In this document: positions 51,313 through 60,189 of the stretch, in pieces
Layout of the letters: every line of letters starts with the position of its first letter
Numbering within the stretch: position 1 is the stretch's first letter
Assembly: GCA_025449975.1 (NCBI GenBank)
Contig: JANWIG010000054.1
Location: 1 to 64,000 of the forward strand
Length of the DNA stretch: 64,000 nt
Reading direction: 5' to 3'
Origin: Thermoactinomycetaceae bacterium
GTDB taxonomy: Bacteria > Bacillota > Bacilli > Thermoactinomycetales > Thermoactinomycetaceae
The notes under the pieces: generated by a model
Databases searched by the model: none
What the model saw: the letters and a program-made list of their open reading frames with translations, nothing else
Told to the model about the DNA's origin: nothing
Translations under genes and position numbers: made by a program

Positions 51313-52395
51313 TTAAGAGTAAAAAGGTGGTTGTTGATTCGGCGGTTGCGGGTTCGGTGATGAATAATTCGGTGGTTGGGAATAGGGATTTTGATTTGGA
51401 CGATAGACAAAGGGGGGTTGATTGGGTTGTTGTGGAGCTGGATACGGTTGCTGAGGGTAACCTCCTCCGCCATGAAAACCACCATCGGGTCGAAGAAACG
51501 GACGCATATATTTAAAGTAGCGATAGACAATAATGAGATAAGTTAGTGCTAGATAGAGCGGTAAAAGAACAAGGCTGAAGACAAAAAATCCGAGATCGGA
51601 TCCACTAGCAAGCGCAGGGGGATCGCTATAGTAATAAGGGTCAGATACGTCATATGGCTCTAGATAAGCGTCGGGCATGAAAAGGAGTGGGATGAGAAAG
51701 AACAAAAAGGTTAAACCAATTAAGTAAAGAATCGTAACAAGTACTTTTCCAAAAGAGTTCTTTAATAAGCGGAAAGAGAGGGAAAAGGACTTAAAAACCC
51801 CTGTTTGCTCGACGATGGCGATCACGGGAGCATTTAGGGTGATCGCGCAATAGACCAATAGAAATAGTAAGGACAGGAATCCTGAAAGCAGCAATCCTTC
51901 TGCACTAGGTGTACCACTGGCGGAATAACCGAAAAGGAGTTCTAATGCTAGAGAGAAAAAAACAAAAAGAATCGTACTTAAAAAGAGATAACCGAACATT
52001 TTTCCCAGACTTTTTAAGCCGTATTTGAAATAACTACTGATGGGCGAGCGGTTGTTAGCGATCGCTTCTGCAGTGATTCCGATTCCTCCTCCGATTGAGA
52101 AAGAAATGATAAGGACGCTGATCGCAAGCATGACGAGTAAAAAGAGCAGTAGGATCAAGCCGCCTTCGACAATCATTTCACCGAGCTGATATGGAAAATC
52201 GGGTTGTGCCATCAATATGGGGTCAAATTCGATTCCGTTCGCATCGATAAAAGAAGAGATGAGGAAACCAGCAGCGATGATGATAGAAAAAAACATAACG
52301 ATGAAATAAAGAATAAAGGTGGTGATTAAGCCAAGTAGATTCGCTAGCCAGAGCTTGAATCCATGCTTTTTAAAGGTAGTGAAAAAACGATACAC
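51313..52395 (-). CDS. Multi-pass membrane protein with Pro/Gln-rich tail (tandem paralogue A)
   Basis: 360 residues: six or so membrane helices (first about 14-46, last about 263-287), then a cytoplasmic or external low-complexity tail of about 60 residues, rich in Pro, Gln, Asn and Tyr (GGGGYPQQPYPAPQQPNQPP...). The mid segment QTGVFKSFSLSFRLLKNSFGKVL is shared with the next gene. GTG 52395 follows AAGGAGAG. No known domain can be claimed. The tail resembles those of proteins that form condensates or bind SH3/WW-like domains, but that is speculation. Confidence 0.7.
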   Translation of the reverse strand: MYRFFTTFKKHGFKLWLANLLGLITTFILYFIVMFFSIIIAAGFLISSFIDANGIEFDPILMAQPDFPYQLGEMIVEGGLILLLFLLVMLAISVLIISFSIGGGIGITAEAIANNRSPISSYFKYGLKSLGKMFGYLFLSTILFVFFSLALELLFGYSASGTPSAEGLLLSGFLSLLFLLVYCAITLNAPVIAIVEQTGVFKSFSLSFRLLKNSFGKVLVTILYLIGLTFLFFLIPLLFMPDAYLEPYDVSDPYYYSDPPALASGSDLGFFVFSLVLLPLYLALTYLIIVYRYFKYMRPFLRPDGGFHGGGGYPQQPYPAPQQPNQPPFVYRPNQNPYSQPPNYSSPNPQPPNQQPPFYS

Positions 52396-52707
52396 ATCGA
52401 TTCTCTCCTTAGCTATATTATTTTTCTAAAATAGTATAACATCAGTTATGTGTTAGCTATATATTTTAGATTTGTTTTAACGAATTTTCCTTTTAAATGT
52501 TAAAAAAATTACTCATAATCGTTGCGTTAAATGATGAAGAAATGTTGAATGATGTGTAATTTTAGTAGAAGAGAGATTCAAAGGGGAATGCGTAGATAAA
52601 TATTTTATAAGAAAAATTGGTTGGTACCAGTTTACAATAAGATCAAGACGGATCATCTTAACATTCGTTGAACTTTACAAAAAACAGATAGAATGGAGAG
52701 GTCCAAG
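52396..52707. other. Spacer between divergent membrane protein and uvrC genes
   Basis: AT-rich, with two copies of TAGCTATAT (about 52413 and 52453) but no ORF. Candidate uvrC -35 TTGAAC (52668-52673) lies just upstream; the -10 is not clear. Confidence 0.5.
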
Positions 52708-54474
52708 ATGGCATTGCGAGAAAAATTGGCTCTCTTGCCAGATCAGCCAGGTTGCTATTTGATGAAAAATAAAGAGCAAAAAGTGATCTATGTTGGGAAA
52801 GCCAAGAATTTGCGCAATCGGGTACGTTCCTATTTTTCAGGGGCTCATGATGCCAAAACCGAACGGTTGATTGCTGAGATCGCTGATTTTGAGTATATTG
52901 TTACATCCAGTGCAGCAGAAGCCCTGATTTTGGAATGCAATTTAATAAAAAAGCATCGACCTTATTACAATATTTTGTTAAAGGATGACAAGTCCTACCC
53001 ATATATTCGTCTTACAAAAGAGGAGCATCCGCGACTTGAGGTTACCCGTAAGGTGATCAAGGATGGATCGAGATACTTTGGACCTTATCCACATGTTGGG
53101 GCAGCCAATCAAACAAAAAAGTTAATTGACCGTCTTTTTCCTTTACGTAAGTGCCGCCACATTCCCAAGAGGGTTTGTCTCTACTATCATCTCGGACAGT
53201 GTGTCGCTCCATGCGAGTTTCCCGTTTCTAAAGAAGAGTATGCTGAAATGTGTAAAAAAATTATTAGCTTCTTAAATGGTGGTTATCCGGAGATTCAGAA
53301 AGAACTGCGGAAACAGATGGAAGAAGCCGCTGCTGCCTTACAATTTGAAAAGGCAAAAGAATTACGGGACTTGATTCGTGATATTCAAACAGTGATGGAA
53401 AAGCAAACGATTGTTTTTACCGATCAAATGGATCGGGATGTATTTGGCTATGTGGCCGACAAAGGTTGGATGTGCGTACAGGTCTTCTTTGTGCGCCAAG
53501 GAAAGCTAATCGAACGAGAGGTGTCTGTTTTTCCTCATTATCATCAGGAAGAAGAAGATTTTTTATCATTTGTTGCGCAATTTTATCACGAGAATGCCCT
53601 TTTGCCGAAAGAGATTTTATTGCCATTGGGAACGGACTACGAGATCATTCGACCGTTGGTTCCCGGCGTTCATATCGTGACCCCGCGACGTGGGCTAAAG
53701 AAAAGCTTGGTTGAAATGGCGACCAAAAATGCTCGGTTGGCACTTCAAGAACAGTTTGCTCTGATGGAAAAAGATGAGGAAAAAACGATTCAAGGGGTTC
53801 AAGGTTTGGGAGAAGCGTTGGGAATGAAGATGCCTTTACGTATTGAGGCCTTTGACAACTCCAATATCCAAGGAGCAGATCCTGTGTCGGCGATGGTGGT
53901 TTTTTTGAACGGAAAACCAGCCAAAAAGGAGTATCGAAAATTTAAGATTCGTTCTGTCGAAAAGCCCGATGATTATGAAACGATGCGGGAAGTCATTCGG
54001 CGTCGCTATACCCGAGTGCTAAAAGAGAGTTTACCCCTTCCGGATCTTATTTTGGTGGATGGAGGAAAAGGGCAGATCCGGGCAGCCTTGGATGTTTTGG
54101 AGAATGAACTGGGCTTATATATCCCCGTCGGTGGGATGGTAAAAGATGAAAAGCATCGTACTGCTAAATTATTGATCGGTGATCCGCCCCAAGAAGTACC
54201 TTTGGAGAAAGGGAGCCAAGCTTTTTATCTGTTGCAGCGGATTCAAGAAGAAGTACATCGTTTTGCCATCCAATTTCATCGTCAAACGAGAGGGAAAAAC
54301 ATGGTGCGCTCCGTATTGGATGAGATCCCGGGGGTCGGTCCGAAGCGAAAACAACTGCTGTATCGCCACTTTGGTTCGATCGAAAAAATGAAAAAGGCGA
54401 AAATAGAAGAGTTCATTCAAGCAGGGATTGGGGAAAAGTTGGCTCAGAAGATTGTAGAGCATTTAAAAAGCTAA
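52708..54474 (+). CDS. uvrC: Excinuclease ABC subunit C
   Basis: 588-residue dual nuclease of nucleotide excision repair. N-terminal GIY-YIG domain ([29 protein letters not shown]), Cys-rich region ([24 protein letters not shown]), UVR domain for UvrB contact ([24 protein letters not shown]), RNase H-like C-terminal nuclease ([29 protein letters not shown]) and two HhH motifs at the end. ATG 52708 is 5 nt behind GGAGAGG; ATG 52693 precedes that SD. In Bacillus it also follows trxA. Confidence 0.97.
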   Translation: MALREKLALLPDQPGCYLMKNKEQKVIYVGKAKNLRNRVRSYFSGAHDAKTERLIAEIADFEYIVTSSAAEALILECNLIKKHRPYYNILLKDDKSYPYIRLTKEEHPRLEVTRKVIKDGSRYFGPYPHVGAANQTKKLIDRLFPLRKCRHIPKRVCLYYHLGQCVAPCEFPVSKEEYAEMCKKIISFLNGGYPEIQKELRKQMEEAAAALQFEKAKELRDLIRDIQTVMEKQTIVFTDQMDRDVFGYVADKGWMCVQVFFVRQGKLIEREVSVFPHYHQEEEDFLSFVAQFYHENALLPKEILLPLGTDYEIIRPLVPGVHIVTPRRGLKKSLVEMATKNARLALQEQFALMEKDEEKTIQGVQGLGEALGMKMPLRIEAFDNSNIQGADPVSAMVVFLNGKPAKKEYRKFKIRSVEKPDDYETMREVIRRRYTRVLKESLPLPDLILVDGGKGQIRAALDVLENELGLYIPVGGMVKDEKHRTAKLLIGDPPQEVPLEKGSQAFYLLQRIQEEVHRFAIQFHRQTRGKNMVRSVLDEIPGVGPKRKQLLYRHFGSIEKMKKAKIEEFIQAGIGEKLAQKIVEHLKS

Positions 54475-54551
54475 TAAAAAATGGTCAGCCCGTCTTGGGT
54501 GACCAGATTCATTTTGATCATCTGTTTTGTGAAATTTCCTAAGGAATGATC

Positions 54552-54734
54552 CTATTTTGTTTTTTGTTCTTTGTCCGAGTCGGTGTCATCGTCCTTACCA
54601 GTGATTCCTTTGCGGAATGAACGGATCGTTTCACCAGTGGCTTTACCTAACTCGGGCAGTTTTTTCGCACCAAATAACAGCAATACGACGACTAAGATCA
54701 AGACCAGTTCAAGTACACCGATGCTCCCAAACAT
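54552..54734 (-). CDS. tatA: Sec-independent translocase protein TatA
   Basis: 60 residues: one N-terminal membrane helix (about 8-22, VLELVLILVVVLLLFG), the hinge Phe-Gly-x-x-Lys-Leu-Pro-Glu (FGAKKLPELG), an amphipathic helix and a charged tail (KDDDTDSDKEQKTK). It forms the pore of the Tat system for folded, often cofactor-bearing proteins. ATG 54734 is preferred over GTG 54743. No tatC is adjacent, so the partner must be encoded elsewhere. Confidence 0.9.
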   Translation of the reverse strand: MFGSIGVLELVLILVVVLLLFGAKKLPELGKATGETIRSFRKGITGKDDDTDSDKEQKTK

Positions 54735-54972
54735 GCCAATCACGTCCTAAAATGAATTTGCTTGGAGTCTAAGACAAGTCATCTTATTATATATTGAAAT
54801 AGACTTTCTATCTAGAGTCTGTCTAAAGTTACTATAACTGGTTTTTTCAAATTTCTTGTGCTATTTTTTATTTAGATGTTTTTTCCTGTTATGGATATAA
54901 AAAAAGGGAATAATATAGCCTATATTTATAGAAATAATGAAAGGTAAAAGTTGGATTATAGGAGGATCATAT

Positions 54973-56049
54973 ATGGACCGCTTGACGAATATGTTGAAAA
55001 CATTGACAGAAGCTGACGGGGTTCCCAGTTATGAAGGGGAAGTGAAGCGGATCGTAGAACAATATTTACTTCCGCTGTCGAGTGAAATCAAACGAGACCG
55101 ACTGGGGAGCATCGTTGGAAAAAAGGTAGGAAATGCAGATGGTCCACGGATTTTGCTAGCTGGTCATCTCGATGAAGTTGGATTTATGGTTACCCATATT
55201 ACGGAACAAGGATTTCTTCGTTTCCAACAGTTAGGTGGTTGGTGGCCGCATACATTGTTATCGCAGAGAGTGAAAGTGAAAACGCGAAAAGGAGATTATA
55301 TCGGGTTGATCGGCTCGAAAGCCCCTCATGTCCTCAAAGCAGAAGAACGGAAGAAAGTATTGGAATTAAAAGATTTATTTATCGATGTCGGGGCAAAAGA
55401 TCGGGAAGATGCTGAAGAAATGGGAATTCGTCTAGGCGATCCAATTGTTCCAGTATCTGAGTTTTTTACGATGCGTGATGGAGAGCTATGGGTAGGGAAA
55501 GCATTAGACAATCGCGCTGGATGTGCGCTCGCAATTGAAGTGATGCATCGACTTCAAGATGAGGAGCATCCGAATACCGTTTATGCGGGAGCGACTGTTC
55601 AAGAAGAGGTTGGACTTCGTGGAGCGCAAACCTTAGCCAATCTGATACAACCTGAAATTGCCTTTGCCCTTGATGTCGGGATTGCCAACGATACTCCAGG
55701 GTTTGATCGGGATCAGTCCCCCAACCATGTCGGAAAGGGTCCATTGATGGTATTGGCTGATGCGACAATGGTTGGTCATCCTAGGTTGCGTCGCTTGGTT
55801 CTAGATGTGGCAGAGGAAAAAGAGATTCCGATTCAGTTTGATACGCTGATGGGTGGCGGAACAGATGGAGGAAGGTTTCATATAGCGGGCATTGGTTGCC
55901 CCACGGTTGTGATCGGTTTTGCTACGAGATATATACATAGTCACAATGCGATTATGTCGCGGAAAGATTTTGAACAGGCCGCTTCCTTGCTAACCGAAGT
56001 GATTAGACGATTGGATCGGAAAACCGTAGAGGAGATCATCTATCGCTAA
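54973..56049 (+). CDS. M42-family aminopeptidase/endoglucanase-like metallopeptidase (YsdC type)
   Basis: 358-residue dinuclear metallo-aminopeptidase. Metal ligands and catalytic residues: AGHLDEVGFMV (His, with catalytic Asp), KALDNRAGC (bridging Asp), QEEVGLRGA (catalytic and ligand Glu), ALDVGIAND (Asp) and YIHSHNAIM (His). The mid PDZ-like domain (about 70-165) forms the large assembly. YsdC and FrvX relatives have broad aminopeptidase activity. ATG 54973 follows ATAGGAGGATC; the frame upstream lacks an SD. Own terminator. Confidence 0.92.
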   Translation: MDRLTNMLKTLTEADGVPSYEGEVKRIVEQYLLPLSSEIKRDRLGSIVGKKVGNADGPRILLAGHLDEVGFMVTHITEQGFLRFQQLGGWWPHTLLSQRVKVKTRKGDYIGLIGSKAPHVLKAEERKKVLELKDLFIDVGAKDREDAEEMGIRLGDPIVPVSEFFTMRDGELWVGKALDNRAGCALAIEVMHRLQDEEHPNTVYAGATVQEEVGLRGAQTLANLIQPEIAFALDVGIANDTPGFDRDQSPNHVGKGPLMVLADATMVGHPRLRRLVLDVAEEKEIPIQFDTLMGGGTDGGRFHIAGIGCPTVVIGFATRYIHSHNAIMSRKDFEQAASLLTEVIRRLDRKTVEEIIYR

Positions 56050-56070
56050 TAAAGGATGATGATCGTTGTC

Positions 56071-56096
56071 GCCCTATTTTAGATAGGGCTTTTTTT
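56071..56096 (+). terminator. Terminator after the M42 peptidase gene
   Basis: GCCCTAT (56071-56077) pairs with ATAGGGC (56083-56089), then T7. Confidence 0.88.
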
Positions 56097-56249
56097 ATGC
56101 CGGTTTCTTGCGGAAGGATTGTTTGTTTTAAGAAGTTAGGGGTATTATGTAATGGTATTGGAATCTAATTTCTTATAGGAAGTTTCCGTGAATTGTGAAA
56201 TAAACATACATAGATGGACAAGGAAGTCGACTGAAAGGGGTGTGAGTCC

Positions 56250-57206
56250 ATGGAAAATGATCACATGATTCGAGAGATTGTCGACCATATCCAAACCAAT
56301 TTTTCTTTTTCCATTGAGCAGATTGAGCCATTTCCTTATTCATCATCCACACGTCGGTGGGTGGTTACTACGGATCAGGAGAATAAATTATTTATTGAAA
56401 ATTATCATCTGAATCACATAGAGTCATTAAAAACAGCGTTGAAGATACAAAATCAGTTAAATGATGCTGGTGTTGTGTGTCCACAGGTTTATCATCAAGA
56501 CGATCAGTTTGTCTTTATTACTCACTCCGGATATGTATATTATTTGATGAGTTTTTGGGAAGGAGAGCCAATCGAATCCGGAGAAGCCAGTTGGCTACAG
56601 ATGTATGATTTGGGACGAGTCATCGGATATATGCATTATGTTTTAGCTGATTTGCCTTCCGGACGTCAAGATTGGACACCTTCTCGGTTAACGCTATTAC
56701 ATAGATGGAGAACCGAATGGGAAAAGTCACAATCGGAGGAAACTTCCATTCGAATCCGTTTTTTATTAAAAAGACAACGAGAGTTGATCGATGAGATCGA
56801 TATGAAACTTTTGCAGTCTTGCCAAAGTGGTTGGGCTCATAACAATTTAAGAGCAGAAAACATTTTTTATCTAGGAAATTTGGTTTCAGGAATGATTGGT
56901 TTTGATCAGGTGAAGTATGTCTATCCTCATTTGGATATAGCTAGGATGATCTTAACAGGGGCATTTTCGATGGAATCGGGGATGGACCTTGAGAAAGCAG
57001 CAGCTTTTTTGGCTGGGTATCGTTTATATCGTTCGTTATCGCTCAAACAAGTGGCTTGTGCGTTTCAATTGCTTTGGTGTTTGGAAGCGCCACAATGTTT
57101 TACAGCAGACATTGAAACAAAAAGCATAAAAGAGCAAAGGCTTTTTGAGGAAAATTGCTGGATTATGGAGCATTGGTGGGACTTAGAAGAAGTTTTAGAT
57201 ATATAA
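56250..57206 (+). CDS. CotS-like, kinase-fold protein with degraded active site
   Basis: 318 residues of the aminoglycoside-phosphotransferase/CotS fold, as in spore coat proteins of Bacillus. The catalytic loop is GWAHNNLRAENIFY: His197 and Asn204 are kept, but the Asp of the usual HGDLHxxN is Asn199. The metal motif IDF reads IGFD (Gly217 in place of Asp). Both catalytic acids are thus replaced, so it is probably a pseudokinase with a structural or sensing role. ATG 56250 follows AAAGGGGTGTGAG. It stands alone with its own terminator. A coat-associated role is inference. Confidence 0.7.
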   Translation: MENDHMIREIVDHIQTNFSFSIEQIEPFPYSSSTRRWVVTTDQENKLFIENYHLNHIESLKTALKIQNQLNDAGVVCPQVYHQDDQFVFITHSGYVYYLMSFWEGEPIESGEASWLQMYDLGRVIGYMHYVLADLPSGRQDWTPSRLTLLHRWRTEWEKSQSEETSIRIRFLLKRQRELIDEIDMKLLQSCQSGWAHNNLRAENIFYLGNLVSGMIGFDQVKYVYPHLDIARMILTGAFSMESGMDLEKAAAFLAGYRLYRSLSLKQVACAFQLLWCLEAPQCFTADIETKSIKEQRLFEENCWIMEHWWDLEEVLDI

Positions 57207-57208
57207 CT

Positions 57209-57238
57209 AGCTGGATCAAGATCTGGCTTTCTTTTTTA
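57209..57238 (+). terminator. Terminator after the CotS-like gene
   Basis: AGCTGGATC pairs with GATCTGGCT (two G-U pairs), then TTCTTTTTT. Confidence 0.65.
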
Positions 57239-57434
57239 TCCTAATGAATCCCCAATATTAGATGTGATAAGATTATATCGAATGGTGTGAATAGGTTCTC
57301 GTTAAAGAATAATCGTATATCGTAGGCAATGAAGGCAATAAGAAAAGACTCCCAGACCCACTATGATATTTTGAAAAAAACAGAGTTACTTGAGGAGCTA
57401 TTTTTCAAATATATCGATTTTGAAAGGATTATGT

Positions 57435-57551
57435 ATGATGTTGTTTATTGGGATCTTTGTTGTCCTGGTCGTGGTTATTGGAACAACAGGTATTCTGGGC
57501 ATTAAGGGAGCAAAAAACAGAAATGAAAACAAGAAGGATGGTAATAATTAG
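57435..57551 (+). CDS. Small single-helix membrane protein of 38 residues (unknown)
   Basis: MMLFIGIFVVLVVVIGTTGI, one membrane helix, then LGIKGAKNRNENKKDGNN, a basic, Asn-rich tail. SD GAAAGGA is 6 nt from ATG 57435. It is too short for most gene finders. A hairpin precedes it (TTTGAAAAA with TTTTTCAAA, about 57370-57412). No homology can be claimed; it could be a small sporulation or stress peptide. Confidence 0.5.
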   Translation: MMLFIGIFVVLVVVIGTTGILGIKGAKNRNENKKDGNN

Positions 57552-57576
57552 ATTCTCTTTGAATGATGAAAAAAGT

Positions 57577-57890
57577 TTGCTTGCTACAGATAGACTGTGA
57601 TATGATTGAGTAGATAATTTAATCATTTTGCTCGCAATGTGAGGTAGAGGTGCGAACTTTCAGGAGTACTTGTTTTGAGACGAAGGGGTCGATGAAAAGC
57701 AAGGAAAGAGGGAGATCGCCGAAGTTCTTTCAGATCCCTTCATTTGAAAGAGCTGGGGTTGTACCCGAATAGGGGCAACACTGTCACAGAAGTCGCTGCT
57801 TTTGTGGAGCACTATCTTTACGAAGAGAGCATGCATGGCGGTCGTGAATAAAACTGGCGACAGCAGGCGTTCTCTGCTGTTGCCTTTTTG
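57577..57890 (+). promoter_or_regulatory. Promoter and lysine riboswitch (L box) of lysC
   Basis: TTGCTT (57577-57582), 18 nt, TATGAT (57601-57606). The aptamer shows the L-box hallmarks GAGGTAGAGGTGCG (57641-57654) and AGGAGTA, then a terminator GGCGACAGCAG (57856-57866) with CTGCTGTTGCC (57874-57884) and T5. Lysine binding should stop transcription ahead of lysC. Confidence 0.96.
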
Positions 57891-57942
57891 TTTTGGATGA
57901 GTGCACTTTAAGCGACGTGCGAGAGAACAAGGAGGAAGTAAG

Positions 57943-59181
57943 ATGGGCATCTTGGTTATGAAATTTGGTGGAACCTCCGTTGCCAATGTAGAACGAATTC
58001 AGCATGTGGCTGAGAAAGTAGCCCAAGCAGTCAAAGAAGGAAATCGCTGTGTCGTGGTGGTCTCAGCGATGGGAAAGTCAACCGATGAGCTGGTTGCCTT
58101 AGCGAATGAAATTACGAGCGCTCCTTCTCCAAGAGAAATGGATATGTTACTTGCGACCGGTGAACAGGTGACGATTTCTTTGTTGACGATGGCTTTGCAA
58201 AGCAAAGGTTTTGCTGCCTGTTCGTTGACCGGCTGGCAAGCTGGAATTCAAACGGATGCCGCCCATGGGAAATCACTGGTGAAACATGTAGACACATCGA
58301 CGCTTCGAGAGCATTTGGAGCGGGATGAAGTGGTCGTCGTCGCTGGATTCCAAGGGATTACCGACGAAGGGGAGATTACGACACTGGGACGAGGCGGTTC
58401 AGATACAACGGCCGTTGTTTTGGCAGCTGCTCTGGGAGCAGATCGCTGTGAAATTTATACCGATGTTACTGGTGTCTACACAACCGACCCACGAGTCGTA
58501 TCCAAAGCACAAAAGTTATCTGAGGTTTCGTATGAAGAGATGCTAGAATTAGCTCGTTTAGGAGCGGGCGTATTGCATCCACGCTCTGTGGAATGCGCGT
58601 TAAATCATGGCATTCCGCTGGTTGTTCGGTCCAGTTTTGTTGATGAACCAGGTACTTGGGTGAAGGAGGCAAATCAAATGGAATTAACATTAAATGTCCG
58701 TGGACTAGCGCATGATATGGATGTAGCTTGTATTCGAGTAAGTAAATTGCCCAATGAAAAAGGAACCTTGGCAATGATCTTCCAAGCATTGGCGAAGGAA
58801 AATGTCAATGTCGATATGATCGTCCAGAATGAACAAAATGAACAGTTCTTTGATCTCGTCTTTAGTGTAGAAGAAGCAGATAGTAAACAAGCGGTAGAAG
58901 TGTTGGAAAAATTAGCAGATGAATTAAAGTATCAAAGCATTCGTTGCGAAACAGGGCTAGCCAAAGTTTCCGCTGTTGGGGTTGGAATGATGAAACAACC
59001 TGGCGTTGCCGCACAAATGTTTCAGACATTGAGTGAAGAAGGAATTCAAATTAAATTGGTCAGTACATCGGAAATTAAAATTTCTTGTGTTGTTGCGCGG
59101 GAACTAGCTTATCAAGCTGTTCAGCGGCTTCATACAGTATTTGGGTTGGATGTGAAAGAAGAACAAGCCGTAACATCATAG
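57943..59181 (+). CDS. lysC: Aspartokinase (lysine-sensitive type, with internal beta-subunit start)
   Basis: 412-residue aspartokinase that starts the aspartate family (Lys, Thr, Met). MGILVMKFGGTSVANVERI kinase motif, then SAMGKSTDEL, EVVVVAGFQGITDEGEITTLGRGGSDTTAV, and two C-terminal ACT domains (about 262-410). ATG 57943 follows AAGGAGGAAGTAAG. Inside the gene, AAGGAGG (58663-58669) is followed after 8 nt by ATG 58678 (Met246), which would give a 167-residue product with both ACT domains. B. subtilis lysC makes its beta subunit in this way. Control by the upstream riboswitch. Confidence 0.96.
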   Translation: MGILVMKFGGTSVANVERIQHVAEKVAQAVKEGNRCVVVVSAMGKSTDELVALANEITSAPSPREMDMLLATGEQVTISLLTMALQSKGFAACSLTGWQAGIQTDAAHGKSLVKHVDTSTLREHLERDEVVVVAGFQGITDEGEITTLGRGGSDTTAVVLAAALGADRCEIYTDVTGVYTTDPRVVSKAQKLSEVSYEEMLELARLGAGVLHPRSVECALNHGIPLVVRSSFVDEPGTWVKEANQMELTLNVRGLAHDMDVACIRVSKLPNEKGTLAMIFQALAKENVNVDMIVQNEQNEQFFDLVFSVEEADSKQAVEVLEKLADELKYQSIRCETGLAKVSAVGVGMMKQPGVAAQMFQTLSEEGIQIKLVSTSEIKISCVVARELAYQAVQRLHTVFGLDVKEEQAVTS

Positions 59182-59191
59182 AATCTTGTAG

Positions 59192-59235
59192 GCCGCAAGA
59201 TATTTTTTGAGCTGGATGATAAAATATCTTGCGGC
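59192..59235 (+). terminator. Hairpin after lysC
   Basis: GCCGCAAGATATTTT (59192-59206) pairs perfectly with AAAATATCTTGCGGC (59221-59235). No good T-run follows, so termination may depend on the strength of the stem. Confidence 0.65.
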
Positions 59236-59373
59236 TCCTTACCCACTTGAAAATGGGATTTCTGGTAATAATAAAAAAGAAAAATAAATAACAAAAAAAT
59301 TACTTGTATTGAGAAAAGGCAAGCTAGATAAATATAAAATGAAGAAATTTTCAAATCCATTGGTGACGTTTTC

Positions 59374-59403
59374 TTGACGATTTCACATTATAGGGAGTAC
59401 AAT
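59374..59403 (+). promoter_or_regulatory. Promoter of sdhCAB
   Basis: TTGACG (59374-59379), 18 nt, TACAAT (59398-59403), about 90 bp before sdhC. Confidence 0.65.
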
Positions 59404-59494
59404 AAGCATTGATATTTAAATAAACTCTTTCCGAAGAATAATATTATTTTGAGGAAAGTGTTTTCAACCAAAAAACATGGAATGGAGGAACATG

Positions 59495-60172
59495 ATGAGC
59501 AGTCAGCGAAGTTTTGTTAACCGTCGGCTACACTCCCTTTTAGGTGTAATACCGGTGGGCTTTTTTTTGCTAGAGCACCTCTACACCAACTACCTCGCCT
59601 CCAAGGGAGCTGAAGAGTTTCTCGGTCAAGTTATGTGGCTTTGGAATTTGCCATTCTTATTGATTTTGGAGATTTTCTTTATCATCTTACCACTTTTATA
59701 TCATGGAATTTATGGTGTTTATATCGCGATTCAGGCTAAGTCGAACCCGGGTCAATTTAGTACATTCCGCAACTGGATGTTTACATTACAACGGATTACT
59801 GGTGTCATTACTCTGGTTTTTGTCCTTTGGCATGTCTGGGATACGCGGATCCGCGTTGTAGGTTTTGGTAAAGAATCTACGTTAGAGCTAGCCAAAGAGA
59901 TGACAGTTGCCCAAGCAGAGACCATTCAGAATCCGATTTTTTTCTGGGTATTTATCATTGGAACGGTTGCAGCCGTTTTCCACTTATGCAATGGAATGTG
60001 GGCTTTCTTAGTAAGTTGGGGAATCACGGTTGGACCACGTGCGCAAAGAATTTCGACCTATGTATGGATGGCAGTCTTTGTGATCGTTTCGATTATGGGC
60101 GTACAAGCTGCATTGGGATTTGCTGATGATAGTTTCATTCAAGAAGTTGAAAAAATCAACGCACTGCAGTAG
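59495..60172 (+). CDS. sdhC: Succinate dehydrogenase cytochrome b558 subunit
   Basis: 225-residue membrane anchor of complex II with five helices. Conserved His residues for two hemes b occur in FVNRRLHSLLGVIPVGFFLLEHLYTN, LYHGIYGVYIA and ALVFVLWHVWDTR-type segments (VFVLWHVWDT; HLCNGMWAF). It passes electrons to menaquinone. ATG 59495 is 6 nt behind GGAGG; ATG 59492 is a close alternative. First gene of sdhCAB, 17 nt ahead of sdhA. Confidence 0.94.
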   Translation: MSSQRSFVNRRLHSLLGVIPVGFFLLEHLYTNYLASKGAEEFLGQVMWLWNLPFLLILEIFFIILPLLYHGIYGVYIAIQAKSNPGQFSTFRNWMFTLQRITGVITLVFVLWHVWDTRIRVVGFGKESTLELAKEMTVAQAETIQNPIFFWVFIIGTVAAVFHLCNGMWAFLVSWGITVGPRAQRISTYVWMAVFVIVSIMGVQAALGFADDSFIQEVEKINALQ

Positions 60173-60189
60173 AAGGGAGCTTTAGTCAT

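Noticed and set aside
57660-58026. Minus-strand ORFs of 108 and 80 codons over the lysC leader
   Set aside because: They are antisense to the lysine riboswitch and the start of lysC; no SD and no codon pattern of their own.
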